Positions 51,567 to 63,577 of a DNA stretch of 64,000 bases are shown here, in pieces. The stretch covers positions 23,810,559-23,874,558 of the forward strand of contig CM046832.1 in NCBI GenBank assembly GCA_025618425.1, in the 5' to 3' direction. The position numbers and the translations under genes are program-made. Positions within the stretch are counted from its first letter, which is position 1; the number at the start of each line of letters is the position of its first letter. The notes under the pieces are model-generated. The model had not been told where the DNA came from. It saw only the letters and a list, made by a program, of their open reading frames with translations, and made no database searches. Source of the stretch: Heliocidaris tuberculata. Lineage: Eukaryota; Echinodermata; Echinoidea; Camarodonta; Echinometridae.

Positions 51567-54500
51567 CTGCAGGTGATAAAACAAACATACAAACAATAAA
51601 CAATATTAGGATGGACAAACTGCATCATAGACATATATTAAATTTCATAATTATTACGACGATAATTGTTCAGTATCATGAATACTAAGAGCTATAATAT
51701 TGTGTCTATTTAAGTAAGCGAACTGCACGCCTGAAATGTTTTGTACGTAATCATCATATTGAAGAGTTCAGGGAATAGGTGAATGGGTGATCTATCTTAT
51801 TAACATCACTAGAGATGTATGTTGTTAGAAAAAGCTAATACAGTATATGTAACATACCGGTTCATGCAACACCTATCTTTGAGTAATAGAAAGTACATAC
51901 CATACAGGTACAAGTCTACCAGTAAAAAATAAAGGGAATATTGTCGGGAAGTAACTCAATGCACATTACTTATATTTTGTTGATTCCTTTAAAGGCCTTT
52001 CTCTCTTTTATTTCAGAGTATTTGACTTTTGCTGCCAACATCTCTTTTAGCCACAATATTCAGATGCCACAACATTCAGAATCAATGAATACTCTAGTAT
52101 CGAGCTTCTATGTGTTTAATCCCCCTTAACAAGTATAACACAAACTATGTATCACATAATCAACATCTCTACCTTTTAATTCTAGTTTCGTGCATGATGG
52201 TGACTTGATGATAGTAATATCAAGCATTATAATTCTACTTGAAATCACAAGTTACACATGTCAGTGATCTCACCTTTTTTCTCCTTTGAAGACATGAACA
52301 TGATGTTCATATCAAACCTCTTTACAGCTGAAAGCCTCTCAAGATTTTCAAAGATGGGTGTGTTGGACCTATAAAGTGAAACATTGAAATATTAGTATTC
52401 TGCATTTGATTTCTAATGTATCTTGTTAATGATAATGAGTAAAATCTTCAATACCTAGAATTACATTGTACTCTCATTTTCACCTTTCTCAAACTGAAAC
52501 TGCTTTGATCAGATATGTTACTTTTGCTTTTTTTTTTGCTGCAATTTATACTTTGCATGTTCGCCATTCCTCTATCAAGACAAAAAATAACCAAGCGCAT
52601 ATTTTCTCACTCACAAAGATTTGTAACACTTTCATAGGCTACTCCTCATTCTATAGGTGGATAGGTCAGTACACTTTACTCATTTGCTGTGGACTGTGCC
52701 AATAGATATTACTTACTATAAAATTACATTTCTATACATCTGGGCCCTGTTTCATAAAACTTATTATCAATAACAACTGTCCCATTTCTATGACAAATTT
52801 GCTCTTAGCCAATCAGATTCTAGGATTTCAGAAGCTTACAACAACTACTGTAATTTGTTATTGATAGCAAGTTTTATGAAATGGGGCCCAGATGTTCCAG
52901 ATATACTTTTCTATGCATCTGTACACAAATGATAAAGAATTACAATTTGAGCAAACTTACGGAATGTAAGATACTGTCATGAGGCGGAGTATTTGGTTCA
53001 GCATGGCAGAGTCTAAGGAGTTCTGGAAGAGTTTAGGATAGCTAGCTGGTGGAATTTTCTAAGAGAAATGGATAAAAAAAAAAGCTCTGCATTTCAATCT
53101 GAAATCATATGAATTTAATACAGATACAGAGTGCATAACATACAGAATTGCAATTTCACTAAACAGACCTAACGAAACCATACATGAAACTGCATATCCT
53201 ATTAAAAACTGTTCTATTCTAAAAGCAATGGGTATGTCAAGTTTACTATCTGATCATTTTGACGTGAAAGTGTTTCATAAAAAATAAAAAAACAAGGTAC
53301 AAAAAAAGACTTGCCTTTTTTAATATGAATCAATCAGTAATTGGAACAAAATCAAACTCATCACAAATTTCTCAAATGTATCTATTCTTGAAGTTGAAAA
53401 ACAATAATAGATGGATAGCTGAATTCATGCATGAACAGTTGAACACAGAGTGAAATTCATAGAGGACATTGCACAAGTCATAGCAAAAAGGAGAAAAAGG
53501 AACCAAGGCAACCATAATTACCTTGAAATATTCAAACAAGAGATCGGTGTGTGACTGGAGTCTTTTCCAGTCTGCTTGTAGCTGGTAGGAGGTAGATGGC
53601 ACACCTGGAACAGTTGGCTTGTTTGATGACACTGGTGGGGATTTCCCTCCTCCTTGTGGGGAATTCCCCTTACCTCGAGGTGAGCCAGCATTTTGAGGAC
53701 AGCCATTTTGTTCTGCCCTTCCAGGCTGGCTTTCCTCAGTCCTTGATTTGATTTCTTGGATCTTTTTTCCACCAGTTCTATCAACATCTCCATTTTGCTT
53801 GTTGTGGTCCAGTGATGTCCTGTCGGTCTTTTCCCGTTGCATTTTTAACTTTTCTCTTTCCATTTTCAACTTTTCCCTTTCCCTCTGTTTCTCTTCAGCC
53901 ACCCCCTTTCCAACTTCCTGAATCACCATTCTCTTCAAAGGTCTCTGTAGGGTGATCACAAAATAAGCATGCATTTTGTTCAGATGACAGATCATATTTG
54001 TATTGCACATATCACTTCCAGTCCCTCTGCACATATATCTTGCACAGCACATATCAAATATTAGGAGAGAAAACATGTTAATTTCATTCACATGAGAGCA
54101 GTATAATTTACGGTTACTGTTGTAATTCCCTGTACTCTCAATATTTTACTAATGCGAGTGAAAAATAACACTTACTATGATAACTGGCGTTGACTGTGCA
54201 AAAAAAAAAAAGAACACCAACGTAATTAATTTCTCTTGGTTAGTGATTTCTCTCAAAAATGTTCTGTAAGACTAAACATGAAATTTAGCTGGATAAATAT
54301 AAACAGAGATACAACTGTAAGTGAAACTTTTAAAATATTATACACATTAGATTTATAGCCTAGGAAAACATTTGTCTCTGATTTCCCTTTACAGAACATG
54401 ATTTCCACAATAAGATACATAAATATCATTGCACTAACTAACCTTGGACCTAAGATGGGGTGGTTTGTCGATAGCATGAACTATGTTTGATGGTTCCTCT

Positions 54501-57500
54501 GCTCGACGTCTTTCTTCTTCTCTCTCTTTCAGCAGTTTATCTATCTTCTTTATCTCATTCTTAGCCTGCTTGTTCTCTGTTTCTATATTTAGTACTTGCT
54601 GGAAATCTGAAATATATATCATAATCATGGAATTTATTGAACAATCTTTTGTTTTGTCAAAAAGACATCCCAGCAATGATACAACTCATGGTATACTTCA
54701 AAAGCAAATAAAAAAAAGATGAATGCGACTGCGTCTCCTATATGCCTCCGCCTAAATTCAGTTGATGGCTCAAACTGTTCTTGAAATCTTGTGATAACCT
54801 GAAATTTCAGAAAAATTGGCCTCTATGACCTTGACCTTTGACCTACATACGCCAAAATCTAATCAGATCGTCTTCCTATGGTGATACATACTAGCACTAA
54901 GTTTGAAGTTCATACATCAAATGGTTCTTGAGTTATCGCTAGAACGAGGCTAACACCTGAAATTTCAGAAAAATTGGCCTGTGACCTTGACCTTTGACCT
55001 ACGTACCCCAAAATCTAATCAGATCGTCTTCCTATGGTGATACATACTAGCACTAAGTTTGAAGTTCATACATCAAATGGTTCTTGAGTTATCGCTAGAA
55101 TGAGGCTAACACCTGAAATTACAGAAAAATTGGCCTCTGTGACCTTGACCTTTGAACTACGTACCCCAAAATCTAATGAGATCATCTTCCTATGGCCATA
55201 CATACTAGCACCAAGTTTGAAGTTCATACCTCATGTGGTTCTTGAGTTATCGCTACAACAAGAAAGCGGGACGGATTGACGGACGGAGGGACGGACAACC
55301 CGAAAACATAATGCCTCCGGCACCACCTTCGGTGGGCGGAGGCATAAAAATTTTAAAATAAACTAGCACATCAATGATGTGGCGCTCATCCGGCATGCAG
55401 CAAAGAAATTGATGCCATTTGTACTTTGAACACAGTAGACATTGTAATGAATCGATGAAATGTACATGTATTGGTTACATGCATGTACAGATGATGAAGT
55501 GCCTATTGCAGATCTGGCTAAATGTGGTTTTGGAAGGAGACAGTGACATGCAGATATGAATGAAAGTCTGGAAATTGACAACTCAAGTTGCACGACTTCA
55601 GTTAAAAGATTTTGGGGAATGTAAATTTTAATAGTTCTACTGTGTGACAGAGAAATTTGAAATAAAGCATAAAGTTAGTCAAGGTGAGGTATCTCTACCA
55701 ACTGTGAAATCTTTATTGAGAGAGATTTGAAGGTTAAGATTTGTAATAAAAGAGAAAAGCACTGAATGACATAAGATATGCATTGGTGTAAAAAAAGAAT
55801 TTTAAGGTTGGGACATTTAAGGGTGGCTTCAGTGCATTGTCCCTCACTGTTTCAAGTCTTTATTAGCTCATAACCCGCTATTGTTGACCACTGTCACTTC
55901 TGGGTTCTCGGTTCTGTCGATGATGTCGACAGAAATCATGTAGAAAGGTATAGCCTTTGAAATAATCCAGCAGCCATGGGTTTCATAATGGACAGGGCAA
56001 AGAGTTAAAATAAATTTTGTATAAATTACCATAAATAATTTTCTAGATAAAATTTCAAAATTCCGAGTAGAAGTTCAATGAACCTCATGAAAGTCTTCCT
56101 CAATAAATGAGGAAGAAGAAGCAAGTTTTGTGATTTTGTAATAAATTTCGCATAAATTAGCATAAATAATTTTCTAGACAAAATTTCAAAATTCCATGAA
56201 GAAGTTCAATGAACTTCATGAAAGTCTTTTAGATGGAAGAAAAAAAATCAAAATCAGTCAAAAAATGAGGAAGAAGCAATTTTTGTGATGTTTTAATAAA
56301 TTTTGCATAAATTTGCATAAATAATTAGCATAAATTATTTTCTAGACAAAATTTTAAAATTCCGAGTAGAAGTTTAATAAACCTCATGAAAGTCTTTCAA
56401 ATGGAACAAAAAAAAAAAATCGAAATCGGTCAATAAATGAGGAAGAAGAAGCCATTTTTGTGATCTTTTTAATAAATTTCACATAAATTAGCATAAATAA
56501 TTTTCTAGACAAAATTTCAAATTTCCGAGTAGAAGTTCAATGAACCTCATGAAAGTCTTTCAGATGGAAAAAAAAAATCGAAATCGGTCAATAAATGAGG
56601 AAGAAGAAGCAATTTTTGTGATTTTTGAATAAATATCGCATAAATTAGCATAATTAATTTTGTAGACAAAATTTCAAAATTCTGTGTAGAAGTTCAATGA
56701 ACCTCATGAAAGTCTTTCAGATGGAACAAAAAAAATCGAAATCGGTCAATAAATGAGGAAGGAGAAGCAATTTTTGTGATTTTTGAGAAATGCGCATAAA
56801 TTAGCATATTTAATGAGTTTCAAAATTCTGTGTAGAAGTTTCGAATCCCCCACCTAGTGCTATCATATAAAGCAAACGGAATTAAAATCGGGTAAGAAAT
56901 GGCGAAGAAGAAGCATTTTGAAATTGTGGACGGACGACAGACGAAGGACGGACGGATGGACGGACGGACGGACGGACGACGGACGACGGACGCCTCGCCA
57001 CGGCATAAGCTCATCTGGCCCATTCGGGCCGGATGAGCTAATAAATTAATTAAAAACAAGATGAATGCGACTGCGTCTTCTATATGACTCTGCCTAAATT
57101 CAGTTGATGGCTCAAACTGTTCTTGAAATATTGTGATAACCAGAATAAAAAGCCTCTAACTACATGTAATTGACCTTTGACATTTGACCTTACACCTTGT
57201 AACCCAAAAGTCTGATCACTTTATCTCCTGGTCATGAATACAAAATAGTTGAGATACATGTATGGTGATAACAAAGGTTAAAAAAACATTAATTTCACAT
57301 ACGCCTGTATAATGACCTCTATACTCTGTCACCTTTTGACCTACGTGAACAAAAATCTAATCAAATCGTCTCATTATGGTGATGCATACTAGTTCCAAGT
57401 TAGAAGTTCATACCTCAAATGGTTCTTGAGATATCGTATTAACAAGGCTAACACCTGCAATTTCAGAAATTGACCTGTCACCTTTGATGTACATAACCCA

Positions 57501-60500
57501 AAATCTAATCAGATCGTCTTCCTATGGTGATACATACTAGCACTAAGTTTGAAGTTCGTACCTCAGATGGTTCCTGAGTTATCGCTCGAACGAGAAAGCG
57601 GGATGGATGGACTGACAACCTGAAAACATAATGCCTCCGGCACCACCTTCGGTGGGCGGAGACATAAAAAAATAAATACAATGGGGAAACAAGCCAAAAC
57701 AAGGCAGTTCAGAAATCAATTGCATATTGTTTTCTATCAATGAAGAGATTCAGTTTTTGCTTTGGAAATTCAGTAAAACTTGGTGAGCACATTTTAAGAA
57801 ACTTTCTGGTGTTTCAGGGTGCAAGAGAGAGAGAGAGAGAGAGGGAGTAGTCGTATCTTGGATATTCATACCATATTGGTTTAAATTACCTTTTTTGGCT
57901 TCTTCAAGTTTACCCAGCTCAAGTCTAGCAGTGCCTCTCCTCGCATAGGCCTTCATATATGTACAATCAAGTGAAATTGCAGCGTCACAATCCTTCTCAG
58001 CTTCTTCATACCTTTCAACAAAAGACAATGTCATAACAAACAACTCTTTCCTGAATAAACTGTCTTTCCTTGGAGTATAAAGAACACCTTTGTAACATTT
58101 CCACAGATCAGAGACTTTTCTTAAACAAATAATACCTCTTCCTGTCTGTCTGTCTCTCTGCAAACATGAGCCCGTCAACTTTGCAATTCAAAGCAAATAA
58201 TGTTTAACATATTGAACTAATTTTCAGACTTGATATAATGACACACTTCAGTTACAAAAGTTCAATATCAAATACTTTAACTTTCCTATGATAAGAATTT
58301 TACAATGTTCCAACCACAGAAATCAAGATGGAAGGGGGGGCATAATTTCTTACAAATTAAAAAAAAAAAAATGATAGCTGCAACCATCTTTGCTTTGACA
58401 AAATACACTGTGACTCACCTCTTTAATTTCAGAAGAGCCATTGCCCTGTTGGCAGAAAGCAGTGCATTTTCAGGGTCAACCTTGAGACCTTTAGAGTAGC
58501 AGGCTACGGCATCTTCATACTTGCCTTTCTTGAAGAAGCTGTTGCCCTGCAGGAAGAAAAGAAAACAGCAAAATATTGATTTTACAGACATACGCATGCA
58601 TCCACCTACAACTGTGCCCCCATAGAAAAATCATGATTTCAATTAATTATTTTGAAAATACAAATTTGATTTTTAAAACTTTATAGCTTGAGCTTCGGTT
58701 GTATGATCATGTACTCTGCTCCTCACAGTTGTATAGTTTAATCAACTATAAAAACCATATTATGCTGTCAACCATCTGAATTTCAAGCTATATTCATTCT
58801 TGTTACATTAAATCATGTAGGGCTCCAGTGTAATATTGGGGCCTACCGGTATATGTACCAGGCCACAATGTACATTTTGATATGTTGGTCATCTGGAGTG
58901 AAGCCCTGGGGCTCTGTGTGCACCTGACCTGTTTTTATCATTTTATAAATTAGGGTGGATAGGAACAGGGATTGGGATTTGGAGTACAGAATGCGGAAGT
59001 GTCAAAATCTGAGATTCATTTTCAGGGATCACTTTGATTCATGAAATTGAGAAATAGCCATGATTTCTAATGACCTGTACATGTAAGATAAATGCAGTTT
59101 GAATATAAAATATAGTGATAAGAAGTGACTAATTGGAACATGCTCTTACACCTTTGTCCCATTCAGATACACACTAGTTTCACCTTACCTTCTCCTTTTC
59201 AGCATTAGCCTCCATGATTCTCCGCTGCACTTCCATTTCTTCCCTCTCTGCTTCACTGTCTGTCTCCTCTTCTTCTTCTTCTTCCTCTTCTGCTTGTCTC
59301 TTCCTTGTACTTTCTTCATCATCACTATCCAGTTCTGCACAGGCTGCATCCTACCAGTGACAGGACAATAGAAGATGGTGAATGTCAATATTGATAAAGA
59401 CATAAAGAAGACTATGACTGAAACAGACAACAACAACAACAACAAAAATTAATTGAAAATAATTTGAAGCAAAAAAAAAAGAAGGAATGATAGAGAGTTT
59501 CGTCACCCAGATAGTGATGTTAAATATCAGTCCCAAGGAATGAATAAATCACACCTGATTGCTACACCTCTGTAAAAAAAAAAAAAAAACATATACACTT
59601 ACCACATCAAATTTATCCCATGACCTATAGTCATATCCCCTGATCTTTTTCCTCTCTGCACTAGATGACCCTTTAGTAACAGAGGGAGCATGTTCAGTGG
59701 AGTCAGGTTCTTGAACGCCATCCTTCTTCTTTTTGCGCTTCTTCTTGGTGTCCAACTTTTTGTTCCTTATAGGTGGTATTGCCTGTGTGGGAAAGAAAGA
59801 AAGATTACAGTCAATCTTCTAAGCCCAGGCTAAAGCAAACTGTCTGGTGATCTATTAAACATTTCAAATTAAGGCATACTCAGACACAAGGCAGCAGCCT
59901 AATGTTAATTTAGTACTCTGCATCCTGATTTACATGTATATCTATAGTCCTAGTCCACTATTGGCTTTGAAGTTAAAACAACAAGTTTCAATTGCCGCTT
60001 AATTAAACCATCTTTCAGGGATCTTCACCTTTGGCAAACCCACCTAGATTCAATCTCCGCTTGACAAATGAATGAACACTTATTAGGCATGTTAGGGGGC
60101 ATCGTTAGACCACTTTGAATTCGGGGATGTCAACCAAATCTGCCAATAATGTAGCTTAAAATTATCCAACAACTGAAAAAAAAAATAAAAAATAGATCTA
60201 AGACATTCATGCCCAGCGAGCGCATCCCATTTACTTTGTACATGTGGCTGAAAACTGCCTCTGAGACAGCGAAAATGAAAATGAATATTGCCATGCCAAT
60301 TCTTGATTTTTTTCCGCAATTAAAAAAAAAAAAAAGATTAAAGGAGGGAGAATTCAGCCACTTATGACAAAATCCAATTTTTTTACTCTGTATTTCGTAT
60401 TTATTTTCATTCCTTACTCAAATCATGAAAGCCAATATTGTTACTATTTTAACCAAAAAAAAATCCTGCAAAGAAAATTTCGAAACACCACTGCACAAAA

Positions 60501-61534
60501 GTCACCAACATTCACTCATAATCGGCATTTAATTTACAAGAAACGACACCAACATATTCATGAAATACAATAAATTCAACTCACCGATGTTGGCAAAGAT
60601 AATTCCGAAAATGAAATCTGTAATTTACTGTCACTTCTGGCGAAACGGGGTATCGCAAGTCATGATGTACATTTCCTGATCGCCGCGAGCGCTGACATCT
60701 CCCGCTAAAAAATTCGGTCGTTAAAAGTTCGTTTCTTATCGCGCACACGTAAGTCCCGATTTTCCGTGTGTGTGATCGTAGAGATCGATGTGCACGCGAT
60801 ACCGAGTTTCGTTGTGGACAAAATTTTATTGGCCGATTTAGTCTAAAAACATCGGCACCATGAAAACAACATGCGATCGCAAAAAAATTGGCGGGGATTT
60901 CTTAGGTTTTGGACATGATTTTGACTTTGGATTTTGCTGGAAATATCAGAAGTTTTTCCTAACGGCCATTTAAGGTAGGAAAGAGATTTTAAAGCGCTGA
61001 ATTTGAAAGGAAGTATTTTAAATATTTATCTTACTTTTCCTCCCATACCTTAAGTACATGCGATAGAAAATGACTAGTATTTTTGCATTCGTCCCGCGTA
61101 GTGGTCAGTATGACCACTAGAGTCTATACGTGGTGTGAAAGAGCCTTCCACTGGCTACCCGTGAGTGCGCTCAAGTGACAACCCGGCCCTGCGACTCACA
61201 AACACACCTCCACTTTAAATTTCCTCGTGGAATGTGTAGCCGGTAGTAGGAGAGTAATCTAAGCAAGGCAAACATCATGACCATGGCAACTAACAGTAGG
61301 CTTTTTCAGGTTCAATACATGACCGGTAATACCCCGAAGTATGTTCCCCATTCATTTCACGTTTATTACCTTTTCCTTCGGACTTGAAGCAGCTCCTTCG
61401 GTATCATGTTTTAATTCTTTATCCGTTTTCTTAATGTTAGTTTCCCATGAATTTAAGTCTCTCAGGAAAGCCTGAAGATCCTCTTGATTATGCCTCACAT
61501 CTTTTTGAAGTTGTAAGAATTTATCAGCACTCAT
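51484..61534 (-). CDS. rpap3: RPAP3, RNA polymerase II-associated protein 3, complete coding sequence
   Basis: Cytosolic HSP90/HSP70 co-chaperone subunit of the R2TP/PAQosome complex, which assembles RNA polymerases, snoRNPs and PIKKs. Coding exons on the minus strand: 61534-61370, 59782-59603, 59350-59189, 58546-58419, 58011-57890, 54606-54443, 53944-53522, 53058-52961, 52368-52274, 51566-51484. All are GT-AG and in phase; 539 residues. The N-terminus resembles RPAP3 (NQEDLQAFLRDLNSWETNIK). AIPPIRNKK and GYDYRSWDKFDV follow, then an acidic stretch, one TPR domain at about 170-285 (GNSFFKKGKYEDAVACYSKG; YEEAEKDCDAAISL), HAIDKPPHLRSKRPLKRMVI, a charged linker, and the C-terminal RUVBL-binding domain (about 428-539: YQLQADWKRLQSHTDLLFEY; LERLSAVKRFDMNIMFMSS). 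Human RPAP3 has two TPR domains; only the second-like one is visible here. Confidence 0.96.
52274..52368 (-). CDS. rpap3: RPAP3 exon 9
   Basis: SNTPIFENLERLSAVKRFDM, NIMFMSSKEKK. Donor gtgaga, phase 1. Confidence 0.95.
52740..52891. mobile_element. Short hairpin MITE with internal GCCAATCAGA, copy 3
   Basis: Arms CTGGGCCCTGTTTCATAAAA and TTTTATGAAATGGGGCCCAG with TTAGCCAATCAGATTC between them. Located in an rpap3 intron. Confidence 0.65.
52961..53058 (-). CDS. rpap3: RPAP3 exon 8
   Basis: KIPPASYPKLFQNSLDSAML, NQILRLMTVSYIP. Conserved YPKLFQ block of the C-terminal domain. Confidence 0.94.
53522..53944 (-). CDS. rpap3: RPAP3 exon 7, linker and start of C-terminal domain
   Basis: RPLKRMVIQEVGKGVAEE, a Lys/Glu/Arg-rich coiled stretch with KLKMEREKLKMQREK duplicated, a Gly/Pro/Ser-rich linker, then YQLQADWKRLQSHTDLLFEY FK. 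141 residues. Confidence 0.94.
54443..54606 (-). CDS. rpap3: RPAP3 exon 6
   Basis: DFQQVLNIETENKQAKNEIK, then IVHAIDKPPHLRSK. Ends the TPR domain and its capping helix. Donor gttagt. Confidence 0.95.
54716..55346. repeat. TATGCCTCCGCC repeat, copy in rpap3 intron 6
   Basis: Begins AAGATGAATGCGACTGCGTC and ends with GGTGGGCGGAGGCATA. The ACCTTGACCTTTGACCTAC unit recurs about every 155 bp, with perfect DR1 at 54832-54844 and 54988-55000. Confidence 0.75.
55862..57042. mobile_element. TTAGCTCAT TIR element with an internal 130-170 bp tandem array
   Basis: Ends TATTAGCTCATAACCCG and GGCCGGATGAGCTAATA. Five units sharing CAATGAACCTCATGAAAGTC start near 56081, 56212, 56380, 56543 and 56700. A (GGAC)n tract lies at 56925-56993. 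Confidence 0.7.
57057..57668. repeat. TATGCCTCCGCC repeat, second copy in the same rpap3 intron
   Basis: Same orientation and same AAGATGAATGCGACTGCGTC start as 54716-55346. Its DR1 sites are degraded. Confidence 0.7.
57890..58011 (-). CDS. rpap3: RPAP3 exon 5, TPR motifs 2 and 3
   Basis: YEEAEKDCDAAISLDCTYMK, AYARRGTARLELGKLEEAKK. Donor gtaatt, phase 1. Confidence 0.96.
58419..58546 (-). CDS. rpap3: RPAP3 exon 4, TPR motif 1
   Basis: GNSFFKKGKYEDAVACYSKG, LKVDPENALLSANRAMALLK. Classic TPR helices with the clamp-type GN/KxxxY and NRA residues. Confidence 0.96.
59189..59350 (-). CDS. rpap3: RPAP3 exon 3, acidic region
   Basis: DAACAELDSDDEESTRKRQ, then a run of eight Glu and TDSEAEREE, to ANAEKEK. 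Leads directly into the TPR domain. Confidence 0.93.
59603..59782 (-). CDS. rpap3: RPAP3 exon 2
   Basis: AIPPIRNKKLDTKKKRKKKK then GYDYRSWDKFDV. Basic stretch followed by the conserved YDY..W.K.D motif. Donor gtaagt. Confidence 0.94.
60585..61260 (-). promoter_or_regulatory. CpG-rich block in rpap3 intron 1, candidate alternative promoter/first exon
   Basis: Markedly richer in CG dinucleotides than its surroundings. A strong minus-strand donor ATCG|gtgagttg sits at 60585/60584. The frame that would join exon 2 has an upstream stop and no ATG, so any exon here would be noncoding. A palindrome GTGGTCAGTATGACCAC spans 61101-61117. Confidence 0.35.
61370..61534 (-). CDS. rpap3: RPAP3 exon 1 (coding), start codon
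   Basis: ATG at 61534, MSADKFLQLQKDVRHNQEDL onward to KEKVINVK read-through; spliced end is SPKEK. Donor gtaata. A T-tract plus cag at about 61616 could be an acceptor, so the transcript may start further right. Confidence 0.92.
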
Positions 61535-61615
61535 TTTGAGCTATATTGCAGCCTTCTCCTGTAGTTTGCAGTCATGAAATTTGAGCATGATGAATTCTAT
61601 GGTGGCGTAGAACTG

Positions 61616-63020
61616 CCTGTCGTGACAAAAAAAAAAAAAAAAAAAAAACTACTTTTACAGGAACGAATCCAGGCAGTTCACAAACAAATCTTTGACTTCG
61701 AAATGCTGTATCGTGTTGAATAATTACTGTATTATATTCAAACAAATTGTAAAAACTTTATAAAAAGTTCCACAAGGTTTGGAAGTCGTATGATCGTAGA
61801 TCTATTTTAAAAATATAATCAACAAAATCAACTATTAAAGAATGCAGTTTTAAGTTTTCCCGTTGTAATATATGATTCAATTAACTAAATCCATTTTGTC
61901 AAATAGTAAAGCAATCACATTTTGTTTAAAAGTCAAATGAAATTGTTTAGCTAGAGTAACTGAAGGGCATAATGGTATGACTATTTATGATAAATGGGTG
62001 ACTATACAAAATAAAAATCCTTATTTAATTTTTAAATCAAAACAGCTAAAGGCCGCTTAATTGTGTTCAACCATAATTATAATGTCCAACATAGGTTTGA
62101 GATGTCTTGGTTACTGAGTAGTTAATATTAGTCAAATATTCAATTAATTTTTCAGTATGATTTTTAGCCTCGTAATAGACAATGTATATATTTGTTAGGT
62201 CATAACAAAAGTAGGTGAACAGGGCCCACTACTAGTACCGAATCAAATCAACTTTTAAATTCTAAAGTTTAGATAGATCGCCCATCATTCGCAGAATTAC
62301 AACGAATGGAATTTCCAACAGAAACTGTTGATTCTACTATAGTGTAATATGCAATTGTATGGAGGAATTTACTAATGCGTATATATTCTGGATCTTGTTT
62401 TGCAGCCTAATGAATTATCTGTCATTTTGACTGCATGACCCTAGGCCACTGGGAATAGGCGGGGGCACTGGGCACATTCCTTTCCAATCGGGCTTAAAAA
62501 TAAAAAAAAAAAAAATAGAGAAAAGAAGAGACAAAGAAAAGGGAGGGGGGTAAAGTAAGGACTAAAGAAGATGATAGAACCCCATCCCGCCCCTCCCCCA
62601 CCAAGCAATGGCATTTTCTTTCACCAACGGTAAAACCCGTACCCTCCGGCCCCCGCAAGATGAGAGGTTACTGGCATAATTGGGGCACCTGTCTTGACTA
62701 TAGTGGATTAAATGCGAATTAACAAGGCCACTGATTAGGAAGAGGGTGGGTGGGGGGGGGGAGGGGTTCCTATAATATTCATCTTCATGATACCTTTCCT
62801 CCCTCTCCCTGTGATCCCCCTCCCCTTGCCATTCTATAAGGAGGGGCGGTGGACGTGACCCAACGCCCCATGGAGCTATGCCACTGACTGCTGCATCACC
62901 ATGCAGCATTATGACGCTGGCCGTGTTAAACTTTTCCGGACTCTGGGGTGCTCTAGACCTGCAGCACCGTGACCAGCACTTATGCTCGGTGGGGGGGGGG
63001 GGGGGGGGGGGGGGGGGGAA
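61616..63020. other. Region upstream of rpap3, no supported gene
   Basis: AT-rich to about 62.4 kb, then GC-richer with homopolymers, including 28 G at 62991-63018. Open frames here are low-complexity artefacts. Confidence 0.45.
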
Positions 63021-63023
63021 GGG

Positions 63024-63577
63024 GGTATGTCTCATTGAGGCCTGGCTGTACGGCATCCGCGTCCATGAAAACGAGTAAAAAGGTTGTTTTTTCACGGCCA
63101 CCAGATGGGTAACCGGGGATCTCGTTTAGGGTATCAAAAACAGGAAAATTCTGAAAAAAGGGTATCAAATTCACAAGTGATGCCAGTAAAGATCCTCGAA
63201 AAGGGTAGGAAATTTGACAGTACCATTTGGCATCTGAAAATATTTCCGTGGATATTTTTTCATGAATCCAAAGAGGTTCTTTTCTATTCTTTTAATGAAA
63301 ACATCATTCTATAATGTATTCCAAAGTAAATATTTGTCTTGAACTCTTCCTTTTTGGCCCCAAAAGGGCCAAGAAGAACCAATCCTCGAAGAGGGTATAC
63401 AATACTATGCAAGATCTAAAAAAAAAAAAAAAAAATCCCTGTGAAGGATCTAAAAATCAGAAATTTTTCGCGGCTTTCCCTGATTAGGGTATCAAAAACC
63501 TCTCGACTTAAATCCTCGTTTAGGGTGCTTTTCAGAAAGTCATGGACGCGGATGCCTCAATGGTTGAGACATACCCC
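63024..63577. mobile_element. TIR element with GGGTATGTCTCA ends
   Basis: 63024-63066 (GGGTATGTCTCATTGAGGC, GCATCCGCGTCCATGA) and 63539-63577 are imperfect inverted repeats. Interior has repeated AGGGTATCAAA words; noncoding. Confidence 0.55.

Noticed and set aside
53372..54091. 239-codon minus-strand open frame as a separate gene
   Set aside because: It is rpap3 exon 7 read into both introns; splice sites and homology limit the coding part to 53522-53944.
55862..57042. CRISPR-like array
   Set aside because: Units are 130-170 bp and similar throughout, without short repeats and unique spacers; eukaryotic context.
61090..61140. tRNA-like look of the GTGGTCAGTATGACCAC stretch
   Set aside because: No T-arm GGTTCGA box and no cloverleaf; it is a simple palindrome.
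62562..63101. 179-codon minus-strand open frame
   Set aside because: Pro-rich run comes from the C/G homopolymer; no conserved domain.
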